Counted from the stretch's first letter, positions 26,813 through 36,560 are shown. The stretch: DNA of 64,000 nt from Streptomyces chartreusis (GCF_008704715.1 NZ_CP023689.1:620001-684000), one strand, 5' to 3'. The notes: generated by a model not told the origin, from the letters alone. Numbers and translations are program-made.

Positions 26813-27991
26813 TCAGTCGAGCGCCGCCGCCATCCGCCGTACGCCCTCCTCGATCAGTTCGGGCGATGTCGCCAGGTTGAGCCGTACGTGCCCGGCGCCG
26901 CCGGTGCCGAAGGGGATGCCGGAGTTGAGGGCGACCCGGCCCCGGCGCAGGAAGACCTCCGCGGGGTCGTCGCCGAGGCCGAGGGCGCGGCAGTCGAGCC
27001 AGGCGAGGTAGGTGGCCTCGGCGGGGCGGTGGGTGACGGCCGGGAGGTGCTCGGCGAGGAGGCCGGCGAGCAGGCGCCGGTTGTCGTCGAGGCCCGCCCG
27101 CAGGCTGTCGAGCCAGTCGGTGCCGTCCCGCAGGGCCGCGCTGTGGGCGATGATGCCGAGGTGGCTGGGCCCGTGGCTCACCTCTTCCGGCATACGGGCC
27201 AGGTCCGCGGCGGCGCCGGGCCCGGCGATGGCCAGGGCCGCCTTGAGGCCGGCCAGGTTCCAGGCCTTCGACGCCGACATCAGCGACAGCCCGTTCTCGC
27301 CGCCGGCGACGCTCAGATAGGGCACGAAGTCGACCCCGGCGGCGGTGATCGGCGCGTGGATCTCGTCGATGACGACCCGTACGCCGTGGCGGTCGGCGAG
27401 GTCCGCGACGGCGGCCAGTTCGGCGGCGGTGTGCACGGTGCCGGTCGGGTTGTGGGGGCTGCACAACAGGAAGGCCGCGGCGCGGCCGCCCTCGGTCACC
27501 CGCCGAAAGGTTTCCTCCAGTACGTCGAGGTCGATGCGCAGGTCGGCGCCCAGCGGGGCCTCTACCACCTGCCGGTCCATGTGCTCGACGAACTGGAAGA
27601 ACGGTGGATACACGGGCGAGTTCACCACGACCGGGTCGCCCGGCCCGGTGACCAGCTTGAGCATCTCGACCACGCCGAGCATGACGTCCGGCACGATCGC
27701 CGTCCGCTCCACGGCCAGTCCGTCCCAGCCCCAGCGCTTCTCCGCGAAGGCGGCGAGCGCCTCGGCGTAGCCGGTGCCGGCGGGGTAGCCGGTGTCGCCG
27801 AGTGCGAGGGCGTCGGTGATGGCGCGGACGACGGGTTCGGCCGGCAGGACGTCCATCTCGGCCACCCACAGCGGCAGGACGTCGTCGGGGTAGGCGCGCC
27901 ACTTCATGCTCGTACGACATCGCAGGCGGTCGAGGGTCAGGGCGCGCAGGGGATTCGGTTCACCGGACGGCTCGTGCGGGATCCTCGTCAT
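26813..27991 (-). CDS. MalY/PatB-type PLP-dependent aminotransferase or C-S lyase
   Basis: 392 residues, fold-type I PLP enzyme. [19 protein letters not shown] near the N-terminus is the MalY/PatB signature. [21 protein letters not shown] and the PLP Lys in [12 protein letters not shown] complete the active site. This subgroup includes cystathionine beta-lyases as well as aminotransferases, so the reaction is uncertain. ATG start, divergent from the protease gene. Confidence 0.87.
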   Translation of the reverse strand: MTRIPHEPSGEPNPLRALTLDRLRCRTSMKWRAYPDDVLPLWVAEMDVLPAEPVVRAITDALALGDTGYPAGTGYAEALAAFAEKRWGWDGLAVERTAIVPDVMLGVVEMLKLVTGPGDPVVVNSPVYPPFFQFVEHMDRQVVEAPLGADLRIDLDVLEETFRRVTEGGRAAAFLLCSPHNPTGTVHTAAELAAVADLADRHGVRVVIDEIHAPITAAGVDFVPYLSVAGGENGLSLMSASKAWNLAGLKAALAIAGPGAAADLARMPEEVSHGPSHLGIIAHSAALRDGTDWLDSLRAGLDDNRRLLAGLLAEHLPAVTHRPAEATYLAWLDCRALGLGDDPAEVFLRRGRVALNSGIPFGTGGAGHVRLNLATSPELIEEGVRRMAAALD

Positions 27992-28207
27992 GGATCACAA
28001 GATAGGTGGGCTTTACAGGAACCGGGAACGGGCGCGGCGGGCAGTGGCCGGTGGATGCCCGGGAAGTGGCCCGGTGCCCGCCGGCGCCAGAAAGATCACC
28101 TGGGCCGTGAACGCGGGCGGGCCGCGCTGCGTATGGAGAGAGGGTGCTCAACTCCGGGAGGGCCCCGCGGCGTTGATGCCGCGCTGTACTTGGTTCGGGA
28201 GCCATGC

Positions 28208-29569
28208 ATGAGGCACGCACGACGACGTCTCGTCCGGCGAGTGACACGGCTGGCGGCCGTCGGCGGACTCCTCCTCGGCGGAACGATGGTCACACGCGCC
28301 GTGGCGAGCGAGCCGGACGGCACCTCCGTCCCGCGCACCTTCGCCGCCTCGGCAGCCGACACCGGCAGTGAGCTGGTCGCCCGTCTGGGCGCGTCCCGTA
28401 CGGCGGGCAGCTGGTTGAACGCCGCAGGGAAGCCGGTCGTCGCGGTCACCGACGAGGAGGCCGCGGCCGCGGTCCGCAAGGCCGGTGCCGAGCCGAAGAT
28501 GGTCGACCACAGCATGGACGATCTGAAGTCGGCGACGTCGACGCTGCGCTCGGCACCCCGGGTGGCCGGTACGGCGTGGGTGATGGACTACCGGTCCAAC
28601 GAGGTGGTCGTGAAGGGCGACAGCACCGTCTCGGCCTCCGACTGGTCCCGGATGACGCAACTCGCCGACGGCATGGGCGGCTTCGTCCGGATGGAGCGCA
28701 CCGACGGCACGTTCACGACCCGGCTCAACGGCGCGCTGCCGCTGCTGTCGACCGCCGGGCGCTGTTCGGCCGGGTTCAACGTCACCGACGGGCAGCGCGA
28801 CTTCATCCTCACGGCCGGGCACTGCGGGCCCGACGGTTCGGTGTGGTTCGCCGACACCCGGGGCACCCAGCAGATCGGGCAGACGGTCAAGCAGAACTTC
28901 CCCGGCAGTGACTTCTCGCTGGTGCAGTACGCGAGCGGCAAGGCCGGGGCCGGCGCCGAGGTGGTGTCCATCGGCGAGGGCAAGGGCGTGCGGATCACCG
29001 GCGCCGCCGATCCGGCCGTCGGCCAGCGGGTGTTCCGCAGCGGCAGCACCAGCGGACTGCGCGACGGCGAGGTGACGGCACTCAACGCCACGGTCAACTA
29101 CCCCGAGGGGACGGTCACCGGGCTCATCGAGACGAACGTGTGCGCCGAACCCGGCGACAGCGGTGGCCCGATGTTCTCCGAGGGCGTCGCGCTGGGCGTG
29201 ACGTCGGGCGGCAGCGGCGACTGCACCTCGGGCGGTACGACGTTCTTCCAGCCCGTGACGAAGGCCATGGCCGCGCTGAACGTCAAGATGATCGTCGCGG
29301 CGCCGAACGGCTCGGGTCAGGGCGCCGCGCCGGCACCGTCGGCGACGCAGAGTGCCATCGCCCCCGGTGAGGCGTCCCCCGGCTCGTCGGCGCCGATCAC
29401 CGGCGAGGGCGCCGCGACGCTGCTGGCCCGGCTGGCGGACCCGAAGAACGCGGGACCCGGCCTGCTGGTCATCGCGGGCAGCCTGTGTGCCCTGGTGGCG
29501 ACTCGCTTCATCCGCGCGGAGCAGGACCGCAAGGCGTACCGGCGGTACTACTCGACGACCTGGGGGTGA
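28208..29569 (+). CDS. Membrane-anchored chymotrypsin-like (S1) serine protease
   Basis: 453 residues. The signal sequence at 10-33 is followed by a propeptide of about 140 residues. The catalytic domain has H205 in LTAGHC, D235 in SDFSLVQ and S318 in EPGDSGGP, like streptogrisin/alpha-lytic proteases. Cys pairs (186/206 and 312/339) fit the family disulfides. After a Pro/Ser/Ala linker a C-terminal transmembrane helix (GPGLLVIAGSLCALVATRFI) and basic tail anchor it, unlike the freely secreted streptogrisins. ATG 28208 has GGGAG six bases upstream. Confidence 0.88.
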   Translation: MRHARRRLVRRVTRLAAVGGLLLGGTMVTRAVASEPDGTSVPRTFAASAADTGSELVARLGASRTAGSWLNAAGKPVVAVTDEEAAAAVRKAGAEPKMVDHSMDDLKSATSTLRSAPRVAGTAWVMDYRSNEVVVKGDSTVSASDWSRMTQLADGMGGFVRMERTDGTFTTRLNGALPLLSTAGRCSAGFNVTDGQRDFILTAGHCGPDGSVWFADTRGTQQIGQTVKQNFPGSDFSLVQYASGKAGAGAEVVSIGEGKGVRITGAADPAVGQRVFRSGSTSGLRDGEVTALNATVNYPEGTVTGLIETNVCAEPGDSGGPMFSEGVALGVTSGGSGDCTSGGTTFFQPVTKAMAALNVKMIVAAPNGSGQGAAPAPSATQSAIAPGEASPGSSAPITGEGAATLLARLADPKNAGPGLLVIAGSLCALVATRFIRAEQDRKAYRRYYSTTWG

Positions 29570-29630
29570 TGGGCCCCGGCCCGCGCATCTGGGCCGGCCG
29601 AGGTCTGTGTGAGAGAGGTCATCGTGAGAA

Positions 29631-29656
29631 AGGCACCCCTCGGAACGGGGGTGCCT
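29631..29656. terminator. Hairpin terminator after the protease gene
   Basis: AGGCACCCC (29631-29639) pairs with GGGGTGCCT (29648-29656), 61 bases after the protease stop and before the convergent small gene. No T-run, as is usual for Streptomyces hairpins. Confidence 0.6.
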
Positions 29657-29723
29657 CGGGAGGATCAGGTACGCGGCGAGGTGGCCGAGGAGAGAGTGCC
29701 CGGACCTTTGGTCGAGTGGGCGC

Positions 29724-29897
29724 TCAGGCCGCCTTCACCGTCTGCGGGGCCGCCTTGGCCCACTCCATGACGAGGCGCTGGTACTCCTCGCGCTGCTCGA
29801 CGCTCAGTGTCCCGCCCGCCCGGCGCCACAGCGCCCGGATCTCCTCGTTGACCTCGTCAGCCGATCGATCGGAGGCGATTTCAACAGTGGTGGACAT
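29724..29897 (-). CDS. Small conserved acidic/helical protein
   Basis: 57 residues beginning MSTTVEIASDRSADEVNEEI, a single charged helical unit with EIRALWRRAGG and QREEYQRLVMEWAKA. The size and sequence style match small Streptomyces proteins of unknown function. A -10-like TATGCT lies seven bases before the ATG, so the transcript would be leaderless. An upstream in-frame ATG at 29909 overlaps that -10 and is less likely. Function not assigned. Confidence 0.65.
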   Translation of the reverse strand: MSTTVEIASDRSADEVNEEIRALWRRAGGTLSVEQREEYQRLVMEWAKAAPQTVKAA

Positions 29898-30008
29898 GCT
29901 GTGAAGCATACGGCCCGGGACGTGAAGGCGCTGTGAGTAAGCACACTCAATACGGACATAACGGACCGTGTTGCTGATCACGTCATATGTCAATGGCGAA
30001 CGTCGAGT

Positions 30009-31169
30009 TCAGGCGTCCGCGGCCCCCAACACCAGCACCTGGATGGCGAGAACGGCGGCGCCGCGGGCCCAGTCGTGAAAGTCGGACACCTTCGTCTCCA
30101 GGTCGATCGGCGCGGCGAGCGGATGCCGGTGGGCGCGCATGGTGTCCGCCACAGTCCCGCCGGCGACGTCCATCAGGCCCACTCCCTCGCCGGCGAGAAG
30201 GATCTTCTGCGGCAGCACGAAGTTGGCGATCTGCGCGACCAGGACGCCCAGCGCACCGGCCGCCTCCCCGATCACCCGGGCGGGCATCGGCTCCCCCGCC
30301 GCCGCGAGCTCCAGGATCTCCTCGTACGTACGGTCACGGCCGGTGGCGGCCCGCACCTGATAGCGGATGTTGGGGATGGTCAGCAGTGAGACGGCGCTGC
30401 CCCGCGCCCCGTCCGGGGTCAGCGGGCCGTTGGGGTTGATGATCCAGTGCCTGCCGAAGCCACGGTCCTCCTCGGCGTAGGGCACCCGCTTGCCGCCCAG
30501 GACCAGCCCGTAGCCGATGCCGGCGCCGATGGTGAGGACGACGAACCGGTCGAGGCCACGGCCGGCGCCGAACCAGGTCTCGGCCTCGACGAGCGCTGCG
30601 ACGTCGTTCTCCACCACCACCGGCAGTCCGGTGCGCTCCTCCACCAGCTCGGCGAGCGGCACGTCCCGCCAGTGCAGGAACGGCGACTCCCCGACCACGG
30701 CACGGTCCTCGACCAGGCCGCCCACGCCGATGCCGATGCCGGCGAGCCGGGGGTGGCTCGCCGCGAGTTCCTCGGTCATCTCACCCAGCAGGGCCACCAC
30801 TTCGCCCGGTTCGTGGGAGGTCACGGGGCGGTCGTAGCGGGCGACGATCTCGCTGCGGAGGGTGGTCACGACGCCGTAGACCATGTCCTCGGTGATCTTG
30901 TAGCCGACGAAGGACCGTGACTCGGCGACGACGTCCAGCGGCTGCGAGGGGCGCCCCTGGCGCACCTCCATCACTCCGCCCGCCTCGGGGACCTCGATCA
31001 GGAGGCCCGACTCGATCAGCGGTTTGGTCAGCCGGGTGAGGCTGCCGGCGGAGAGGTCGAGTCGCCGGGCGAGTTCGGTACGCGACAGGGGGCCGGCGAG
31101 GAGCACCTCGATCGCCACCGAGCGTTCACCGGGGCTGAGAGGAAGCCAGCTGGCGGCTACTGCGGTCAT
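30009..31169 (-). CDS. ROK-family regulator of the second sugar operon
   Basis: 386 residues. The winged HTH is LSRTELARRLDLSAGSLTRLTKPL. The ROK domain has GIGIGVGGLVEDRA, VVENDVAALVEAETWFGAGRGLDRFVVLTIGAGIGYGLV-type motifs, and PQKILLAGEGVGL. The zinc-binding Cys cluster of ROK kinases is missing (the region reads GRHWIINPNGPLTPDG), so it is a regulator rather than a kinase. It is divergent from the ABC operon starting at 31338 and probably controls it. Confidence 0.88.
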   Translation of the reverse strand: MTAVAASWLPLSPGERSVAIEVLLAGPLSRTELARRLDLSAGSLTRLTKPLIESGLLIEVPEAGGVMEVRQGRPSQPLDVVAESRSFVGYKITEDMVYGVVTTLRSEIVARYDRPVTSHEPGEVVALLGEMTEELAASHPRLAGIGIGVGGLVEDRAVVGESPFLHWRDVPLAELVEERTGLPVVVENDVAALVEAETWFGAGRGLDRFVVLTIGAGIGYGLVLGGKRVPYAEEDRGFGRHWIINPNGPLTPDGARGSAVSLLTIPNIRYQVRAATGRDRTYEEILELAAAGEPMPARVIGEAAGALGVLVAQIANFVLPQKILLAGEGVGLMDVAGGTVADTMRAHRHPLAAPIDLETKVSDFHDWARGAAVLAIQVLVLGAADA

Positions 31170-31337
31170 GGTCGTCAGGCTCCCACATCCGTTATTTCTT
31201 TCTCCTCAAAACCAACCAGGCCAGTCTATGGCGATAACGGCGGCTTGAAGAAGATGTTCGCAGGGACTCTTGACGCTGGATTCTTCCGCCGCAAAAGTAA
31301 GTGGCCGAGGACGAGCCGCAGACGAGGGAGTCTCCCG

Positions 31338-32303
31338 ATGACCATCGCCTCCAGCAGCCCACCGTCGCGTCTCCCATTGGGCGGCGCCGCGGGGGCAGGG
31401 ACCGAACAGAGGACACGCCGGGCGGCGACCCGCGAGAACCGGGGCGACGGACGGCTCGCCGCGGTGTTCATCGCCCCGGCGCTGCTGGGCTTCGCCGCCT
31501 TCCTGCTCTGGCCCACGCTGCGGGGCGTCTACCTGAGCTTCACCCGCTTCAACCTGCTCACGCCGCCGCAGTGGGTGGGCCTGGACAACTACGTCCGGAT
31601 GGTCCACGACCCGATCTTCTGGGACTCGCTGCTGGTGACCGTCGAGTACGTGGTCATCAACATCGGCGTGCAGACGATGTCGGCACTCGCCATCGCCGTG
31701 CTGCTCCAGCGGCTGACGCAGTCGGCGGTGCTGCGCGGGATCGTGCTCACTCCGTACCTGATGTCCAACGTCGTCGCGGGCATCGTCTGGCTCTGGATGC
31801 TCGACACCCAGCTCGGCATCGGCAACGAGATCATCGCCGGACTCGGCTTCGACCGGATCCCGTTCCTCGCGGACGAGACCTGGGCGATCCCGACGATCGC
31901 CCTGATCAATGTGTGGCGGCACGTCGGCTACACCGCGCTGCTGCTGTTCGCGGGGCTCATGGCGATCCCGAACGACGTGTACGAGGCCGCGAAGGTGGAC
32001 GGCGCGAGCGAGTGGCGGATGTTCTGGCGGATCACGATGCCGCTGCTCAGGCCGGTCCTGGCGGTCGTGCTGATCATGACGGTGATCGGTTCGTTCCAGG
32101 TCTTCGACACGGTCGCGGTGACGACGGCCGGCGGCCCGGCGAACGCCACCAACGTCCTCCAGTACTACATCTACGGCGCCGCCTTCGGCCGCTTCCAGTT
32201 CGGCTACGCCTCGGCGATGTCGGTGGCCCTGCTGGTCGTGCTGAGCGCCATCACCGTCCTCCAGTACCGGATCACCCGGGCCGGACAGAGCGACCTCGGC
32301 TGA
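31338..32303 (+). CDS. Sugar ABC transporter permease, MalF-type
   Basis: 321 residues with a 40-residue basic N-terminus and six helices. PPQWVGLDNYVRMVHDP follows helix 1, and the EAA loop is YEAAKVDGASEWRMFWRITMP. CUT1 family. ATG at 31338 with GGGAG seven bases upstream. It is first in the operon permease-permease-binding protein-dehydrogenase. The 168-base gap to the ROK gene has CCGTTAT (31189-31195) and ATAACGG (31234-31240), a widely spaced inverted repeat of unclear meaning. Confidence 0.92.
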   Translation: MTIASSSPPSRLPLGGAAGAGTEQRTRRAATRENRGDGRLAAVFIAPALLGFAAFLLWPTLRGVYLSFTRFNLLTPPQWVGLDNYVRMVHDPIFWDSLLVTVEYVVINIGVQTMSALAIAVLLQRLTQSAVLRGIVLTPYLMSNVVAGIVWLWMLDTQLGIGNEIIAGLGFDRIPFLADETWAIPTIALINVWRHVGYTALLLFAGLMAIPNDVYEAAKVDGASEWRMFWRITMPLLRPVLAVVLIMTVIGSFQVFDTVAVTTAGGPANATNVLQYYIYGAAFGRFQFGYASAMSVALLVVLSAITVLQYRITRAGQSDLG

Positions 32304-32320
32304 GGGAAGGAGACACCGAC

Positions 32321-33238
32321 ATGGCTGCTGTGGCAGACACGACGACCGTACGGCGCGTCAGGCGCCGGCCCTCTACCGGGCGGATCGTGGCATGGGCGGT
32401 GATGGCCGCCATCGTGCTCATCACGCTGTTGCCGTTCTACTGGATCCTGCGCACCGCGCTGTCCTCGAACACCGCGCTCGCCGCCCATCCCGGCGACCTG
32501 CTGCCGGTCGACGCGACGACCGGGGGCTTCGAGCGTGCCCTCGGCCTCCAGTCGACCGAGGAGGCGATAGCCCAGGGCGGTTCGGGCGGCGGGCTCAAGT
32601 TCTGGCGCTATCTGATCAATTCGGTGGTCGTCTCGACGCTGATCACCGTCTGCCAGATCTTCTTCTCCGCCATGGCCGCGTACGCCTTCGCCCGGCTGCG
32701 CTGGCGCGGGCGGGAGAAGGTGTTCGGGCTGTTCCTGGCCGGGCTGATGGTGCCGGCCATCTTCACCCTGCTGCCGAACTTCGTGCTGATCAAGCAACTC
32801 GGCCTGGTGGACAGCCTGCTGGGCGTGGCCCTGCCGACGATGTTCATGACTCCGTTCGCGGTGTTCTTCCTGCGCCAGTTCTTCATGAACGTGCCCCGGG
32901 AGGTGGAGGAGGCGGCGCTGCTGGACGGCGCCGGGAAGATACGGATCTTCTTCCGGGTGATGCTGCCGATGGCGTCCACGCCGATCCTGACGCTGGGACT
33001 GCTGACGTACATCACCGCCTGGAACGACTACTTCTGGCCGCTGATGGTGTCCTACAGCGACAGTTCGCGGGTGCTCACCGTGGCGCTGGCCATCTTCCGG
33101 GCCCAGACACCGCAGACCGGTTACGACTGGTCCGGCCTGATGGCGGCCACCCTCATCGCCGCCCTCCCGATGCTCGTGCTGTTCGGCTTCTTCGCACGCC
33201 GCATCGTCGGCTCCATCAGCTTCACCGGCATCAAGTAA
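32321..33238 (+). CDS. Sugar ABC transporter permease, MalG-type
   Basis: 305 residues with six membrane helices. The EAA loop is VEEAALLDGAGKIRIFFRVMLP, and AWNDYFWPLMV is the conserved helix-5 motif of MalG-type permeases. An insertion of about 35 residues in the first extracellular loop (LGLQSTEEAIAQGGSGGGLK) lies before the second helix. GGGAAGGAG precedes the ATG. No ATPase gene in the operon. Confidence 0.92.
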   Translation: MAAVADTTTVRRVRRRPSTGRIVAWAVMAAIVLITLLPFYWILRTALSSNTALAAHPGDLLPVDATTGGFERALGLQSTEEAIAQGGSGGGLKFWRYLINSVVVSTLITVCQIFFSAMAAYAFARLRWRGREKVFGLFLAGLMVPAIFTLLPNFVLIKQLGLVDSLLGVALPTMFMTPFAVFFLRQFFMNVPREVEEAALLDGAGKIRIFFRVMLPMASTPILTLGLLTYITAWNDYFWPLMVSYSDSSRVLTVALAIFRAQTPQTGYDWSGLMAATLIAALPMLVLFGFFARRIVGSISFTGIK

Positions 33239-33248
33239 GGGGACAGGG

Positions 33249-34598
33249 ATGCGAGTTCGTATGCGTACGGTCCTGGCGCTGACCGGGGCGCTGGCGCTGT
33301 CCCTGGCCACCGGGTGCGCGCAGGGCGGCACGGCCGGGTCGGGCGGGAACACGGTGACGTACTGGCTGTGGGACGCCAACCAGCTGCCCGCCTACCAGGC
33401 CTGTGCCAAGGGGTTCGAGAAGCAGAACCCGGGCCTGAAGGTGAAGATCACCCAGATGGGCTGGGCCGACTACTGGACCAAGCTCACCGCGAGTTTCATC
33501 GCGGGCACCGAGCCGGACGTCTTCACCGACCACATCCAGAAGTTCGGCCAGTTCGCCGACCTGAAGGTCCTCGAACCGCTCGACGACCTGGGCCTGGACG
33601 ACTCCGCCTACCAGACGGGCCTCGCCGCCAACTGGAGGGGCCAGGACGGCCACCGCTACGGAGCGCCCAAGGACTGGGACACCGTCGCCCTCTTCTACAA
33701 CCAGAAGCTGGTCGAGGAGGCCGGGCTCGGCAGCGAGCAGCTCAACAGCCTCTCCTGGAACCCCGAGGACGGCGGCACCTTCGAGAAGACCATCGCGCAT
33801 CTGACCGTCGACAGGAACGGCAAGCGCGGTGACGAGGAGGGCTTCGACAAGAACAACGTCAAGGTGTACGGCATGGCGACGGGCGGCGCCGGGGACGCCG
33901 ACGGCCAGACCACATGGAGCCCGTTCGTCTCCTCGGCGGGCTGGAAGTACACCGACAAGGCGCGCTGGGGCACCGAGTACCAGTACGGCAGCAAGACGTT
34001 CCAGTCGGTCGTCGACTGGTACTTCGGCCTGGCGAAGAAGGGCTACCTGGCGCCCTTCACCGACTACACCGACGGCGCCAACCCGGCCAACGCCCAGGTC
34101 GCCTCCGGCAAGGCGGCGACCTCGTTCGACGGTGCCTGGATGATCTCCACCTACTACGGCACCAAGGGCCTGAAGGTCGGCACCGCGCCCACGCCGGTCG
34201 GCCCGACCGGCAAGCGCGCCACCATGATGAACGGCCTCGCCGACTCCGTCACCAAGAACGCCCGCAACAAGGAGGGCGCGAAGAAGTGGGTGCGGTACCT
34301 GGCCTCGAACGAGTGCCAGAAGACCGTCGGCGGCTACGGCATCGTCTTCCCCGCCACCCCCGACGGCACCCGGGCGGCCGTGGCGGCGTACGAGAAGAAG
34401 GGCATCGACGTGTCCGCGTTCACCGAACCGGTCACCGACAAGAAGGACTCCGCGACCTTCTCCTTCCCGATCACCGACTACGCGGCGGACGTGTACTCCC
34501 TGATGCGTCCCGCCATGCAGGACGTCTACGCGAACGACGCCCCGGTGAGCGGTCTGACCAGGACCAACGACCAGATCAACCTCATCCTCGGCCAGTGA
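33249..34598 (+). CDS. Sugar-binding lipoprotein of the second ABC system
   Basis: 449 residues. Signal peptide with lipobox SLATGCAQ (Cys near residue 23). The family-1 binding-protein pattern is clear: VTYWLWDANQLPAYQACAKGF at the N-terminus, then QMGWADYWTKLTASFIAGTEPDV. Unlike most such operons it is encoded after the permeases. It starts 10 bases after the permease stop. Ligand unknown; the dehydrogenase behind it suggests a sugar, amino sugar or cyclitol. Confidence 0.92.
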   Translation: MRVRMRTVLALTGALALSLATGCAQGGTAGSGGNTVTYWLWDANQLPAYQACAKGFEKQNPGLKVKITQMGWADYWTKLTASFIAGTEPDVFTDHIQKFGQFADLKVLEPLDDLGLDDSAYQTGLAANWRGQDGHRYGAPKDWDTVALFYNQKLVEEAGLGSEQLNSLSWNPEDGGTFEKTIAHLTVDRNGKRGDEEGFDKNNVKVYGMATGGAGDADGQTTWSPFVSSAGWKYTDKARWGTEYQYGSKTFQSVVDWYFGLAKKGYLAPFTDYTDGANPANAQVASGKAATSFDGAWMISTYYGTKGLKVGTAPTPVGPTGKRATMMNGLADSVTKNARNKEGAKKWVRYLASNECQKTVGGYGIVFPATPDGTRAAVAAYEKKGIDVSAFTEPVTDKKDSATFSFPITDYAADVYSLMRPAMQDVYANDAPVSGLTRTNDQINLILGQ

Positions 34599-34612
34599 AA
34601 GGCACACACTCC

Positions 34613-35815
34613 ATGACGTTCTCCCTCGGCATCGTCGGCGCCGGCCAGTTCTCCGGCCAGTTCGCCACGCTGTTCCAGGCCCACCCCGGTGTCAGCGACG
34701 TGTACGTCACCGATCTGCTGCCCGAGCGGGCCGAGCAGCTCGCCGACGCACAGGGACTGGCCGGCACCTTCCCCTCGTACGAGGCGATGCTGGAGTCGAA
34801 GGCCGTCGACGCGGTCGCCATCTTCACCCAGCGCTGGACCCACGGCCCGCTGGTGCTCCAGGGCCTGAACGCCGGCAAGCACGTCTACTCCGCGGTCCCC
34901 ATGGCGATCACCACGCAGGAGATAGCCGCGATCATCGACGCGGTCCGGGCGACCGGCCTGACGTACATGATGGGCGAGACCAGCCAGTACAACCCGGCGA
35001 CCGTGCACGCCCGCAACCAGATCGCCGAGGGCGCCTTCGGGCGGCTCTTCTACGCCGAGGGCGACTACGTCCACGACATGGACCTGGGGTTCTACGAGGC
35101 CTACCAGTACAGCGGCGGCGAGAACTGGAAGGCGACCGCCTCGTATCCCCCGCTGCTGTACCCGACGCACGCGGTGGGCGGGGTGCTGGGCGCCTGGCAG
35201 ACGCACGCCGTGAGCGTGTCGGCGATCGGCGTCGTGGACGACCGGGGCGACGGGGTCTTCGACAAGGAGGTCAGCCAGTTCGGCAACGACGTGTCGAACG
35301 CGACCGCGCTGTTCGAGGTCGCGGGCGGCGGCTCGTTCCGTACGAACGAGTTCCGGCGCGTGGGATACCCGTCCCACATCAGGGAGTCCCGGTTCCGGTT
35401 CTTCGGCACCGAGGCGAGCATGGAGCAGCTCGCCACGGTCGCCCTGTGGCAGGACAAGAAGGGCGTCAAGGACATCAGCGAGCTGCTGGAGCCCAAGCCC
35501 ACCCTGTCGCCGGACGACCCGTCGCTCCAGCACATCGCGCCGGAGCTGCGAGCCGCCTTCACCTCCGGGTCGGCGCCGGTGCACGACCGCGCCCGGCTGC
35601 CCAGGCAGTTCGACAACCTGCACAACGGTCACGAGGGCAGCCACCACTTCCTGGTGGACGACTTCGTGACATCGGTCAACTCCCGCACCCTGCCGTCCGT
35701 GAACGCCTGGGTGGCGGCCCGCTACACCCTGCCGGGCATCGTCGCGCACGAGTCCGCGCGGCAGGGCGGGGCCAGGCTGGAGATCCCGGACTTCGGGGAC
35801 GCGCCCGAGGCGTGA
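34613..35815 (+). CDS. Gfo/Idh/MocA-family dehydrogenase in the sugar operon
   Basis: 400 residues. Rossmann motif LGIVGAGQFSGQFATLF at the N-terminus. The usual EKP motif is replaced by YSAVPMAIT at about 95-103, so the conserved Lys of the hallmark is missing, which is notable for activity. The C-terminal domain has PTHAVGGVLGAW. It starts 14 bases after the binding-protein stop and probably oxidises the imported sugar or a derivative in the cytoplasm. Confidence 0.85.
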   Translation: MTFSLGIVGAGQFSGQFATLFQAHPGVSDVYVTDLLPERAEQLADAQGLAGTFPSYEAMLESKAVDAVAIFTQRWTHGPLVLQGLNAGKHVYSAVPMAITTQEIAAIIDAVRATGLTYMMGETSQYNPATVHARNQIAEGAFGRLFYAEGDYVHDMDLGFYEAYQYSGGENWKATASYPPLLYPTHAVGGVLGAWQTHAVSVSAIGVVDDRGDGVFDKEVSQFGNDVSNATALFEVAGGGSFRTNEFRRVGYPSHIRESRFRFFGTEASMEQLATVALWQDKKGVKDISELLEPKPTLSPDDPSLQHIAPELRAAFTSGSAPVHDRARLPRQFDNLHNGHEGSHHFLVDDFVTSVNSRTLPSVNAWVAARYTLPGIVAHESARQGGARLEIPDFGDAPEA

Positions 35816-35834
35816 CGTTTCCCCGAGACCGACC

Positions 35835-35876
35835 CGCGAGCCGGGTACCTGTCCTGACTCAGGTGCCCGGCTTGCG
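35835..35876. terminator. Bidirectional hairpin terminator
   Basis: 17-base arms 35835-35851 and 35860-35876 (CGCGAGCCGGGTACCTG against CAGGTGCCCGGCTTGCG), pairing throughout except two G-U type positions, with an eight-base loop. It includes the last codons of the convergent L,D-transpeptidase gene. Confidence 0.65.
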
Positions 35877-36560
35877 GCCGTACACGTAGACGTCGTCGCC
35901 GTTCTTCAGCAGCGACCAGTACTTCTTGGCGACCGTCTTCGTCATGTTCACGCAGCCGTGGGAGCCCGGCGGGTTCCACATGCTGACGCCGACGGAGTGG
36001 AAGGCCTGGCCGCCGTCGAAGAACTGCGCATAGGGCATCGGCACGTTGTAGATGCTCGACACGTGGTCGATGTTGCGCCAGTAGATCTTCTTCAGGCCGG
36101 TGCGGGTCTCGTAGCCGTTACGGCCGGTGCGGACCGGGACCGGGCCGTACACGAGCCGGCTGCCGTCCTGGATCCAGCTCAGCTGGAGCGTGAGGTTCAC
36201 ACAGGCGATGCGGCCCTTGTTGACCGGGCACTTGCCGTCCTTGTTGGGGTTGTTGCCGACGGCCTTCTGCTTGTTCATCAGGTTCATCACGCCCCAGGTC
36301 ACCGGACCTGCGTAGCCGGCGTTCGGGCTGATGCCGTGCTTAGTCTGGAAGGCCTGGATGGCCTTGCAGTCGGCGCTGGACTGCTTGCCGTCGACCGGAC
36401 GGCCCAGGAACTTCTCCACCTGCTTCTGATACGGGCCGGCCTGGGTCGTGCAGCTCGGCGCCGCCTGCGCCGGAGCGGCGGCGAGCGTGAGCGTGAGCGG
36501 TGCGACCAGTCCGCCGGTGATGCCGAGTGCGACGGCGCGCCGTCTGCGTATGTCCCCCAT
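35859..36560 (-). CDS. Secreted L,D-transpeptidase (YkuD family) with peptidoglycan-binding-like N-domain
   Basis: 233 residues. Signal peptide to about residue 34. A peptidoglycan-binding-like helical domain is at 35-95 (CKAIQAFQTKHGISPNAGYAG). The YkuD catalytic domain has H188 and the motif S200-H201-G202-C203-V204-N205, with Cys203 the nucleophile. It would form 3-3 cross-links in peptidoglycan or act on its stem peptides outside the cell. ATG start with GGGAGAGG upstream. Confidence 0.9.
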   Translation of the reverse strand: MGDIRRRRAVALGITGGLVAPLTLTLAAAPAQAAPSCTTQAGPYQKQVEKFLGRPVDGKQSSADCKAIQAFQTKHGISPNAGYAGPVTWGVMNLMNKQKAVGNNPNKDGKCPVNKGRIACVNLTLQLSWIQDGSRLVYGPVPVRTGRNGYETRTGLKKIYWRNIDHVSSIYNVPMPYAQFFDGGQAFHSVGVSMWNPPGSHGCVNMTKTVAKKYWSLLKNGDDVYVYGRKPGT

